Shown here: positions 13,013-21,109 of the stretch, piece by piece
Position numbering within the stretch: the first letter of the stretch is position 1
Layout of the letters: every line of letters begins with the position of its first letter
Source of the DNA: a virus
Reading direction: 5' to 3' (one strand)
IMG/VR virus record: IMGVR_UViG_3300042568_000290
Location: 1-24,588 of that record
Length of the DNA: 24,588 nt
Notes under the pieces: model-generated
What the model was told of the DNA's origin: nothing
What the model saw: only the letters and a program-made list of their open reading frames with translations
The model's database searches: none
Position numbers and translations under genes: made by a program

Positions 13013-14475
13013 TGCGCGTGCCGTTTGAGGGATTTATCGGCCCCGCATACGCTGCGGCAAGCTGGAAAGCCAGCACTCAGCGGGCCGTTAATCAGTACCC
13101 CGAAGGCGATCCGGAAAAGGGGCTGGTCTACTATCCGGCCCCAGGTCACACAACCATCGGGTCTAGGGGATCTTCGCCCGTGTTGGCAATGGAGCCAACA
13201 CCGTCAGGCTTGGTAATCGTTACCGCCGATTCTGTTCACCTCGTGCCGGACATTCAAAACGGCGCATTCGTCAACCCGGTGCAAGTTGGAGCAACGGGGA
13301 GCGCTTACGCGATTGTTGCGCAGGCTGGCGACCGCGTAATGATGGTGAACGGGAACCAGGGATTCTGGTTTGACCGCACCGCCGCAGTGCCGACGCTGAA
13401 CACGATTTCTGACGCGGCATTTCCGGAAAACCCGCAAAGCTGCACCGCTCTAGACGGGTATTTCATTGCGCACGGCCCGAACAGCGACCAGTTTTATTGG
13501 TCATCTCCGTTTGATCCGTCAACGTGGAATGCGCTGGACTTTGCCTCTGCCGAGAACCTGAACGACAAGCTACAGCGGGCAATTACGGTAGAGCGCGAGC
13601 TTTACCTGATTGGCTCGCAATCCACGGAAATCTGGGCAACGACAGGCGGCGAAGACACATTCGACCGCATCCAAGGGACTTACATACCATACGGCACTGC
13701 CGCACCGCTATCCGCCGCTGTAATCGGCCAAGCGCTACTGTGGCTTGCGCAGGACACGAACGGCGGGTCAGTGGTCATGCAAGCCCGTGGACTGCAAAGC
13801 AAGCGCGTTTCTACACATGCCATTGAGCAGGAAATTGCCGGTTACGTCACCACGAACGACGCCTATGCATTGACGTATCAGCAGCATGGGCACTTGTTTT
13901 ACGTGCTGTCTTTCCCGACCGCTGGAAAGACTTGGGTCTACGATCTAGCGACGCAACTGTGGCACGAACGATCCTCCCTTGTTCCTGACCCGAGTCAGCC
14001 TGACCAAGTGGCACCGATCAGCTACGTGGAGAGTTCATGGCGGGCGCGGTGTCATGCGTACTTTGCCGGTATTAACCTGATTGGAGACTCGCGCGGGCCG
14101 AACATCGCTCAGCTTTCAACGAACATCTACAGCGAAAACGGCGTGGACATGATCTGTAAACGAGTCTCTCCGCACGTTTCCAACAAGGCCGAATACCTGA
14201 CGATTTCAGGCGCTGAATTCATCTTTCAGCCAGGTGTAGGGCTTGCCACAGGAAACCCCGAAGACGTAGACCCGCACGCCATGCTGCGAGTCAGTAAGGA
14301 CGGCGGACGGCAGTGGTCAGCACAACGTACCGCGCCGATTGGCGCGCTTGGGGAGTACCTGGAGTCGATCCACTTCAAGCGTTTGGGGCGGGCGCGTGAC
14401 TTCGTAATCGAACTGAGCATGTCTGCGCAAGTCTACCGGCCAATCTCTGGCGCGTATCTTGATCTGACGCCATGA
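13012..14475 (+). CDS. Packaged DNA stabilisation protein, P22 gp10-like
   Basis: The product has 487 residues (P22 gp10: 472). ATG 13012 is chosen because it overlaps the previous stop (TAATG). An upstream in-frame ATG at 12943 would lie inside the gp4-like gene. Sequence such as QRAVNQYPEGDPEKGLVYYP and the repeated beta blades with Trp and Gly (FYWSSPFDPSTWNALDF, YLIGSQSTEIWATTGG) match the gp10 hub of P22-like tails. It joins the gp4-like ring to the distal tail proteins and helps hold DNA in the head. Confidence 0.9.
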   Translation: MRVPFEGFIGPAYAAASWKASTQRAVNQYPEGDPEKGLVYYPAPGHTTIGSRGSSPVLAMEPTPSGLVIVTADSVHLVPDIQNGAFVNPVQVGATGSAYAIVAQAGDRVMMVNGNQGFWFDRTAAVPTLNTISDAAFPENPQSCTALDGYFIAHGPNSDQFYWSSPFDPSTWNALDFASAENLNDKLQRAITVERELYLIGSQSTEIWATTGGEDTFDRIQGTYIPYGTAAPLSAAVIGQALLWLAQDTNGGSVVMQARGLQSKRVSTHAIEQEIAGYVTTNDAYALTYQQHGHLFYVLSFPTAGKTWVYDLATQLWHERSSLVPDPSQPDQVAPISYVESSWRARCHAYFAGINLIGDSRGPNIAQLSTNIYSENGVDMICKRVSPHVSNKAEYLTISGAEFIFQPGVGLATGNPEDVDPHAMLRVSKDGGRQWSAQRTAPIGALGEYLESIHFKRLGRARDFVIELSMSAQVYRPISGAYLDLTP

Positions 14476-16646
14476 CGCCACGCATTCCACCGATGACAAC
14501 GCCCGTTGCGGGCGAAGGCAGCGATGAAGACGCGCGACCAATAAATTCTATCTGGTATCGCTACCTTCAAGCGCTTCAGCAATCTATGTCGGGCGGCGGA
14601 ATTCCTGACGCCCCGAGCAATGGTCAAATCTACGGCCGCAAAGACCAGTCGTGGCAAGCGATTTTGCCGTTTACTACGTCATCGAATGGATTTGTCCCGG
14701 CACCGGGCACGGCGTTTGGCCTATTCCTTCGAGATGATGGGACATGGCAACCGTCATCGGCAAATGTCGCGGCCCCGGTTTCGTCTGTGCAATTCAACAG
14801 CGCGGGCGCGTTCGGAGGCTCTGCAAATTTCACGTTTGACGGTTCAAGCATTGTCACGCTAAACGGGACGCTAAGCTTCCCGGGAGTAAGCAAACGCATT
14901 CTTGTAAACGGAGCTGGTGGAGGTACTGGGATTGTTGCTGATCGGCTGGCGGTGCAATGCGGCGTTACAAATCAGCCGACCGTAATTAATTTTATACCGA
15001 ACGGAACATCACAAGTTTCTGGAATCGCGCTTTGCAATTCATCAAACTTGAGCAATACCGCATTCCTTTCCCTTGGCGCGGGGCAAAACAATACAGAAAT
15101 CAGCACAAACCTAGCCGCTGGCGGTACTGCAATTCCTCTTGCGTTTACTCAATTCAGCGCGCCTGGGGCAAGCGGGCATGGCGCGTTTTTCTACCCGTCT
15201 CGCAACTGGAATTTCGCAAATACTGCGTTTGGAACTATTCCAGCCGACCCAGGTTATCGGGTGCAAATAGACGGAACGCTGAACATCACCAGCGCATTGC
15301 ACACGGGTGGAAATTCCGGTACATCAGGGCAGGTACTAACGTCAAACGGCGCAGGGGTCGCGCCGTCTTGGACTGCTGGCGGCGGCGGCGGATCTCCTGG
15401 GGGGCTTGACACTCAAGTCCAATACAATAGCTCGGGATCTTTTGCCGGTTCCGCAAACTTTACATGGAACAACGGCACAAGCACGTTAACAGCGAGCAAC
15501 GTGACGAGCACCGGCCTAATGCTGACCGCCGCGTCTGTCGCCGGTTCTGCGGGCTTCAGATTGCCTCACGGCACAGCGCCTACTACGCCGGTGAACGGGG
15601 ACGTTTGGACAACGACGGCAGGAGTCTTTGCGCGGATAAACGGCGCTACCGTTGGCCCGTTTGGCGCTGGCGGCGGAACCCCCGGCGGCGCAAACACTCA
15701 GATTCAATTCAACAATGCAGGATCGTTTGGCGGGGTTGCAAACGTCACGGCGAATACCAGCGACTTTACGGCTGTTGGCGTTGCCGGAAATATCACGTTC
15801 AGCGGCAACAGTCGCAGGATCAACGTCACAAGCGCAAACGATGGTACGGCGACTTTGTTCCAGGGTACGACGGTCAACGGATCGACGATCTTCGGCGCGA
15901 TTCCGAATGGCACGAGTACCGTTGTCGGCATTCGTGGATGGGCTACATCAAACCCCGTAGCAGGTTCTAATTTCATCCAACTAGCAGCAGATGGAACTAC
16001 GGGGTTCGTTGCTGTTGATTCAAACAATTCCGGTGCAGGCGGGACTGCTTTGCCGCTTTACTTCAGGACGACAAACTCCGGGACAACGGCATCTCGAGCC
16101 GTATTGTTTGCAAACGGGAACTGGAATTTCGGCACCAGCACAACTGACCCAAGCATCGCTTTTAAGGTGCAGGGCTATGCGCGGTTTGATCTGTCTGTCG
16201 GAATTAACACGACGCCAGCGACGACCCATAGCGGACAAACTGCGCTGGAAATTGGCAACGGAGCAACGTTTCAAGGGAACAACTCAAACGCCGCCGCGTA
16301 TGTTACGTCAAACCTTCGATTTTTGACGACAACGAACTGGACATACAAAACAACTGCCGCAGGCTCGTTGTTGTACATGATCGACAATACGATCGAATGG
16401 CAAAATGCCCCATCAGGGACGGGCGGGACTAGTGCAACGCTTACGAGTCGATGGAAAATTGACGCAAATGCAAACATGCAAATTGGCGATGTTGGCCCGG
16501 GAACTGCCGCAACGAATACGATAGTAATGAAAAACGCGACTGCGCCTACATCGTCGCCCGCTGGCGCTGGTCAACTATACGTCGAGGGTGGCGCATTGAA
16601 GTTCCGGGGAAGCGGCGGGACGATTACTACGATTGCGGTGGCTTAA
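14472..16646 (+). CDS. Fibre-like tail protein (724 aa) in the tail-needle position
   Basis: The N-terminus carries an INSIWYRYLQALQQ motif seen at the start of many phage tail proteins. The rest is glycine/serine/asparagine-rich beta sequence. There are three related modules, VQFNSAGAFGGSANFT (about 105), VQYNSSGSFAGSANFT (about 315) and IQFNNAGSFGGVANVT (about 411). A larger duplication makes about residues 105-270 resemble 411-575: both have a PNGTS stretch (about 175 and 477), GGTA-I/L-PL and a NWNF motif (about 246 and 550). The end, LYVEGGALKFRGSGG, is common to phage fibre C-termini. P22 has the tail needle gp26 here. This gene may supply the distal tail closure or a receptor-binding fibre; it was not tested. 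Confidence 0.75.
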   Translation: MTPRIPPMTTPVAGEGSDEDARPINSIWYRYLQALQQSMSGGGIPDAPSNGQIYGRKDQSWQAILPFTTSSNGFVPAPGTAFGLFLRDDGTWQPSSANVAAPVSSVQFNSAGAFGGSANFTFDGSSIVTLNGTLSFPGVSKRILVNGAGGGTGIVADRLAVQCGVTNQPTVINFIPNGTSQVSGIALCNSSNLSNTAFLSLGAGQNNTEISTNLAAGGTAIPLAFTQFSAPGASGHGAFFYPSRNWNFANTAFGTIPADPGYRVQIDGTLNITSALHTGGNSGTSGQVLTSNGAGVAPSWTAGGGGGSPGGLDTQVQYNSSGSFAGSANFTWNNGTSTLTASNVTSTGLMLTAASVAGSAGFRLPHGTAPTTPVNGDVWTTTAGVFARINGATVGPFGAGGGTPGGANTQIQFNNAGSFGGVANVTANTSDFTAVGVAGNITFSGNSRRINVTSANDGTATLFQGTTVNGSTIFGAIPNGTSTVVGIRGWATSNPVAGSNFIQLAADGTTGFVAVDSNNSGAGGTALPLYFRTTNSGTTASRAVLFANGNWNFGTSTTDPSIAFKVQGYARFDLSVGINTTPATTHSGQTALEIGNGATFQGNNSNAAAYVTSNLRFLTTTNWTYKTTAAGSLLYMIDNTIEWQNAPSGTGGTSATLTSRWKIDANANMQIGDVGPGTAATNTIVMKNATAPTSSPAGAGQLYVEGGALKFRGSGGTITTIAVA

Positions 16647-16780
16647 TGGAACTCAACGACAACGAACGCTTGATTCTTTCGCTTGCCCTTCAGGGGCAGA
16701 TCGTTGCGGCACAAATGCTGCTGCAAAAACTTAACCCGCAAGGCGATAAACCGCCCCAAGAGGACAAGCCTTTGTCATAG
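16646..16780 (+). CDS. Small protein, 44 aa
   Basis: The ATG is formed by the TAATG overlap with the fibre gene. It encodes MELNDNERLILSLALQGQ, then a helix with IVAAQMLLQKL and a proline-rich end (QGDKPPQEDKPLS). The QGDKPP part is encoded by the third copy of the 15-bp repeat. The stop TAG is at 16778-16780, 21 bases before the next gene. It looks real by its start coupling and composition but has no named family. Confidence 0.65.
   Translation: MELNDNERLILSLALQGQIVAAQMLLQKLNPQGDKPPQEDKPLS
16741..16755 (+). repeat. 15-bp element AGGCGATAAACCGCC, copy 3 (before first ejection gene)
   Basis: Identical over 15 bases to copies 1 and 2, but here it lies within the 44-aa gene rather than at a stop codon. 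It ends 46 bases before the ATG at 16802, comparable to the spacing of the other two copies. Confidence 0.7.
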
Positions 16781-16801
16781 GCTCAAACGATAGGAGGCCG
16801 C

Positions 16802-17563
16802 ATGGGCTGGGAAACTGCTTTATCAGTCGGTAGCAACATTGTCGGCAGTCTCATCGGCGGGCGATCTGCCCGTAGTGCTGCGCGCAGGCAAGAAGCGGCG
16901 GCGCGAGAGGCCAATCGTCTACTCGGGCAGACGCAGGAGGCAAACTATGCCGATCTGTCGCCGTATCGGGACATTGGCGCTGGTGCAACGGGCCGACTCG
17001 CCGCGTTGCTGGGCGTTGGTGGCAGCGCCGAAGACCCGCGCTACGGTGAACTTACCCGCCGGTTCTCAATGGCGGATTACGAGGAAGACCCTGGCCTTGC
17101 ATTCCGCCGCGAACAGGGCGAACAAGCGATCAACCGCAACGCTCTGGCACGGGGCCGGTTCAACTCTGGTGCTGCGCTCAAGGAATTGCAACGCTATAAC
17201 TCCGGGCTTGCCTCGCAGGAATTTGGGAATGCTTTTGAGCGGTGGCGTGCGCAGAGTGCCGACATTGCTGGCCGTTTGGGCGGGGCTTCCGGCATTGGTC
17301 AGCGTGCGGTCGAAAGCGGCAACACGGATCGGTCAAACCTGCGCGGGCAGATGGCCGGAAACCTTGTAGGCATCGGCAACGCACAAGCCGCAGCGCGTAT
17401 TGCGAGCGGTAACGCTTTGGTAAGCGGCTTGAACAACATGAGCAACTGGATGAGCGGTCAGAACGCATTGACGGGCGTTGACATGCGCACGCCGGGTTAC
17501 TTCCCGACCAGCCGCCCGAACTTTGGCACGTTCAATCCGAACCTTGGCAGCGGGCGCGAATAA
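16802..17563 (+). CDS. DNA ejection/transfer protein, gp7-like
   Basis: The start has a strong AGGAGG (16792-16797) just upstream. The 253-residue protein (P22 gp7: 229) begins with a hydrophobic helix (ALSVGSNIVGSLIGG) then a helical region. Sequence such as NYADLSPYRDIGAGATGRLAALLG and DPGLAFRREQGEQAINRNALA-x-GRFNSGAAL belongs to a widespread family of phage DNA transfer proteins. It is packed in the particle and leaves with the DNA during infection. It is followed by two larger genes in the same order as P22 gp20 and gp16. Confidence 0.85.
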   Translation: MGWETALSVGSNIVGSLIGGRSARSAARRQEAAAREANRLLGQTQEANYADLSPYRDIGAGATGRLAALLGVGGSAEDPRYGELTRRFSMADYEEDPGLAFRREQGEQAINRNALARGRFNSGAALKELQRYNSGLASQEFGNAFERWRAQSADIAGRLGGASGIGQRAVESGNTDRSNLRGQMAGNLVGIGNAQAAARIASGNALVSGLNNMSNWMSGQNALTGVDMRTPGYFPTSRPNFGTFNPNLGSGRE

Positions 17564-18810
17564 TGGCGCAAGTTGACACCTCAATCTATGGCCGGATTGA
17601 GCCGGTGCGCATGGTCGATCCTATGGTGCGGGCGCAAAACGCTCTCACCTTAGAAAACGCGCGGCAGGCTAACCGCATGAACGCGCTCAAGTTTGACGAG
17701 ATGGAGCGTGCGCGGGCCGAAGCTGCGGCCGATCAGGAAACGCTGCGGGCCTACTTTCAAGCCGGGGGCGGCGAAGGCAACCTGAACGCGCTAAACGTGC
17801 GTCCTGGCCTTCGCATGGCCGAGGAAAAGCGGCTGCTAGAGGCGGCAAAGCAGCGAGAAGAAGCTGCCGCAAAGCGGGCAACGACCGGCAAGACCACGCA
17901 GGAAACGCTAGACGCGCGGCTAAAGACCTACCGCACTGCGCTGGATTTCATTGACACACCGCAAGCGGCGGCGCGTTGGACTGAGGCGCAATTCAATGAC
18001 CCTGTGGTTTCTGAGTTCGTGCGCCGCAATGGCTCGCTGGAGGAGATCGTCGGGCGCATTCCTAGCGACCCGCAGCAGTTCCAGCAATGGCGGCAACAGT
18101 CTGCGATGGGCATGCAGAAGTTCATCGAAAACCAGACGACGCAGCGCGGGCAAAACATCACGATGCGCGGCCAAGATTTGACCGACGTTCGCACTCGGAG
18201 CGAGGGCGCGGCCAATCGTGCCGTAACGCTACGCGGGCAGGATTTGACCGATGCAAGGGCGCGTGAGGGACTTGCCGCCGGTAGGGCTGGCGATACAAAG
18301 CCGCCAACAGAGGGACAAGCCAAATCTGTGCTTTTTGGCTCGCGTATGGTTGCCGCTGACAAGGTAATCAAGGAGATGGGAGAAAAGGGTGTCAACATGC
18401 CCAGCGTTTACAAGCAAGGCATGGAGGCGGTTCCGTTCATTGGCGGTGTACTCGGCACGGCTGCAAATCTTGTGCAATCGCCAGAACAGCAGCAAGTCGA
18501 ACAGGCGCAGCGCGACTTCATTAACGCAGTGCTGCGGCGCGAGTCTGGTGCTGTTATTGCTGACAGTGAGTTTGATAATGCGAGAAAGCAGTATTTCCCG
18601 CAAATTGGCGATTCGGAAGCCGTTATCAGGCAAAAAGCCAAAACCCGCACAACGGCTATTGAAGGGCTAAAGGTTGAAGCTGGCCCGCACTGGCGGGACG
18701 TTAGCGGGGCGACGCAAGGAACGCAGCCGATGCCGCGTCAGCCGATTCAACGGCCCCCCGTGAACGTGCCGCAGTCTGTTGAAGACCTTTTGAAAAAGTA
18801 CGGGCAATAA
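17563..18810 (+). CDS. DNA ejection protein, gp20-like
   Basis: The 415-residue protein (P22 gp20: 471) starts at ATG 17563 overlapping the previous stop (TAATG). It is highly helical and rich in Ala, Gln, Arg and Glu. A repeated phrase appears twice (MRGQDLTDVRTRSEG and LRGQDLTDARAREG, about residues 203-235). The conserved C-terminal part RDFINAVLRRESGAVI and ARKQYFPQIGDS is shared by ejection proteins of many podophages. It likely forms part of the channel crossing the cell envelope. Confidence 0.85.
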   Translation: MAQVDTSIYGRIEPVRMVDPMVRAQNALTLENARQANRMNALKFDEMERARAEAAADQETLRAYFQAGGGEGNLNALNVRPGLRMAEEKRLLEAAKQREEAAAKRATTGKTTQETLDARLKTYRTALDFIDTPQAAARWTEAQFNDPVVSEFVRRNGSLEEIVGRIPSDPQQFQQWRQQSAMGMQKFIENQTTQRGQNITMRGQDLTDVRTRSEGAANRAVTLRGQDLTDARAREGLAAGRAGDTKPPTEGQAKSVLFGSRMVAADKVIKEMGEKGVNMPSVYKQGMEAVPFIGGVLGTAANLVQSPEQQQVEQAQRDFINAVLRRESGAVIADSEFDNARKQYFPQIGDSEAVIRQKAKTRTTAIEGLKVEAGPHWRDVSGATQGTQPMPRQPIQRPPVNVPQSVEDLLKKYGQ

Positions 18811-21029
18811 TGGCGACCGAAGAACAACTGTCGCAAGCGCTGATTCGTGCAGATGCCGCAGGCGACACGGGTGGCGCTCGCGTTCTTGCGGCGGAATTGT
18901 CAAAGGTTCGCGCTCAATCCTACGTGCGGCCCGAGATTGATGCGGCCACAGAAAACCTAGACCCGCGCGACGTTATGGCGCGGCGGCGTCCTGCGCCCGC
19001 AACGACACTCGGCGGCAGGTTGCGAGAGGAATACTACGTAGGGCCTGCCGCTGGCGTGGTACGTGGTACGCGTGACGTTGTAGAAGGTGCGGGGCAGTTG
19101 TTTTTCCGTGGCGTGAATGCGGCGCGGAAAACGCTTGAGTCTGCCGGGGTTCCGAGTGTTGTCACGAATCTTCTGGCAGATGACGAAACGATCCGCAAAG
19201 CGGATGCCTCTGCGCGACAATCGCAAGCTGAGTATGCGTGGGCAACTGGACGCCCGCAGAATGAGCTTGATATTCCTCGTTTGACTGGCAACGTAGGTGC
19301 GACTGCCGCAGTTCTTCCGGCGCGGCTGTTGCGCGGAGCGACAATGGCGCAGCGCATGGGCGGTAGTGCTGCCATCGGCGGCGCTGGCGGCGCGTTGCAG
19401 CCCGTAACCGAGGGAGACTTTGCGGAGGAAAAGACAAAGCAAGTCGGCCTTGGCGCTGCCGCTGGCGCTGTTGGCACTCCGGTTGCCGAGGGCTTGATTC
19501 GTCTTGCCGTGCCGGTGATAAATACGGCAGTCGGAACGATCCGCCGTGTTGGCTCTGCACTGCGTCCGCAGCAGTATGACAACATGCTCGCCCAATCGCT
19601 TGAAGCCAACGGATTGAAGTGGGCCGATATGCCAGAGGCGGCACGCGCGGCGCTGCGCGAGGATGTTGTGCGTGCGCTGCAATCCGGCGGGCAAGCTGAC
19701 GCTGAAGCAATCCGTCGCTTGGCAGACCTTCGCGCTGTTGGCGTTACTCCGACGCGCGGATCAGTGACTCTTGATCCTGTTCAAATAACCGCAGAACGCA
19801 ATCTTGCCAAGATCGGCGCAAACAGTACCGATCCGGCGCTGCAACGTCTTGCGCGGGTCGAATCTGAAAACAATGCGGCGTTGATTGCCCGCCTTAATCA
19901 ACTGCAAGGCGGCAACCCTGCGGATGAGTTCAGCACTGGTGCAAAAGTCATTCAAGCCCTGAAAGACAGGGACGCGCAAGCCGAGGCAACGGTTAGCCGA
20001 CTGTACGATCAGGCGCGTTCGCTTGCTGGCGGAGAAATCCCGTTAAACGGTGCGCAGTTCGTCAACAATGCCAGCAGGGCGCTTGACGCCGAGATGAAGG
20101 GCGCGTTTCTGCCTGGGGAAATTCGCGGGATCGTGCAGGGAATTGGAAACGGAGAAATTCCGTTCAACATCAGCACAGCAGAGCAGTTGCGGACGACGCT
20201 GGCGACTGCACAACGTGGCGCACAAGATGGCAACGTGCGCCGCGCTTTGTCTCTGGTGCGCGATGCGTTGGAGAACGCGCAGCCGGTGCAAAGCGTTACG
20301 CGAGGTGTTGGCCCTGCAATTCCTGGCGCACAAGCCCCGACCGCGCAAGCGGACGAGGTTCTCGCTGCGTTCAATCGGGCACGCGCCGCGCATCGTGCAA
20401 GGATGCAACTACGGGAGGAATCCCCAGCACTGGCGGCGGCGATTGATGACGCGGAGCCTGACAGGTTCGTGCGTCAGTTCATCCTTGGTAGTGGGGCAAA
20501 ATCAACGGTTGCCGACGTTGCTGCGCTACGCAGATCAATGGCGGGCAGTCCTGAATCCCTCGATGCGGTTCGTGGGAACATCGTGAATCACCTGAAGTCT
20601 CGCGCCCTGAGCGGCGCGTCGGACGAAATTGGCACATTCTCTCAATCTGCTTACAACAAAGCTGTAAACGAGATCGGAGATCGCAAGCTTGCTGCGTTCT
20701 TCTCGCCCGAGGAGATTGCGCAACTTCGGCAGGTGGGCCGCGTGGCGAGCTATCTGCAAGTGCAACCAAAGGGAAGCGCGGTCAACAACTCGAACACGGC
20801 AAGCGCCGCGCTTGGCGCGTTGGATCGGATCGTGAGCCGCATTCCGTTTGGCGATGCCGCAATCCGCACGCCGATGACTAACTACCTGCAACAGCAGCAA
20901 GCGCAAAACGCTCTGCTACAGACGATGCCCGTAACGGGGCGTGAAGTAATTGACGAATCGACCAGAAACGCCCTACTTAGGCTTTCTGTCCCGATTGGCG
21001 CTGCGTTTGGCGTGGCGGGCGCGCAATAG
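18810..21029 (+). CDS. Large DNA ejection protein, gp16-like
   Basis: The 739-residue protein (P22 gp16: 609) overlaps the previous stop by one base (TAATG). The N-terminus, LSQALIRADAAGDTGGARVL, is a common signature of phage internal/ejection proteins. The body is long, helical and Ala/Arg-rich; a hydrophobic Ala/Gly region (about residues 169-230) could insert in membrane. It is the last and largest of three, as gp16 is in P22. The stop TAG is at 21027-21029. Its 3' end overlaps a small antisense ORF. Confidence 0.82.
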   Translation: MATEEQLSQALIRADAAGDTGGARVLAAELSKVRAQSYVRPEIDAATENLDPRDVMARRRPAPATTLGGRLREEYYVGPAAGVVRGTRDVVEGAGQLFFRGVNAARKTLESAGVPSVVTNLLADDETIRKADASARQSQAEYAWATGRPQNELDIPRLTGNVGATAAVLPARLLRGATMAQRMGGSAAIGGAGGALQPVTEGDFAEEKTKQVGLGAAAGAVGTPVAEGLIRLAVPVINTAVGTIRRVGSALRPQQYDNMLAQSLEANGLKWADMPEAARAALREDVVRALQSGGQADAEAIRRLADLRAVGVTPTRGSVTLDPVQITAERNLAKIGANSTDPALQRLARVESENNAALIARLNQLQGGNPADEFSTGAKVIQALKDRDAQAEATVSRLYDQARSLAGGEIPLNGAQFVNNASRALDAEMKGAFLPGEIRGIVQGIGNGEIPFNISTAEQLRTTLATAQRGAQDGNVRRALSLVRDALENAQPVQSVTRGVGPAIPGAQAPTAQADEVLAAFNRARAAHRARMQLREESPALAAAIDDAEPDRFVRQFILGSGAKSTVADVAALRRSMAGSPESLDAVRGNIVNHLKSRALSGASDEIGTFSQSAYNKAVNEIGDRKLAAFFSPEEIAQLRQVGRVASYLQVQPKGSAVNNSNTASAALGALDRIVSRIPFGDAAIRTPMTNYLQQQQAQNALLQTMPVTGREVIDESTRNALLRLSVPIGAAFGVAGAQ

Positions 21030-21089
21030 TTCCAGCACAATCATGACGGCAGGAATTAGGATGATCGTCCAAAACTGTTGGTCAGACAT
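20973..21089 (-). CDS. Possible antisense single-span membrane protein, 38 aa
   Basis: Reading the minus strand from ATG at 21089 gives 38 residues: MSDQQFWTIILIPAVMIV continuing LELLRARHAKRS and a basic end, stop at 20973-20975. The pattern, a short polar head, a hydrophobic span of about 17 residues, then positive charges, is that of a small inner-membrane protein. There is no clear Shine-Dalgarno or promoter. It overlaps the 3' end of the large ejection gene by 57 bases and fills most of the 80-base gap before the spike gene, where no other feature is evident. It would be the only minus-strand gene in the window. Chance cannot be excluded. Confidence 0.4.
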   Translation of the reverse strand: MSDQQFWTIILIPAVMIVLELLRARHAKRSANRDRKPK

Positions 21090-21109
21090 AATTAGTAAGA
21101 GGTAATGAG

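Noticed and set aside
21030-21109. Sigma-70 promoter before the spike gene
   Set aside because: AT-rich hexamer-like bases occur, but no pair with acceptable spacing was found.
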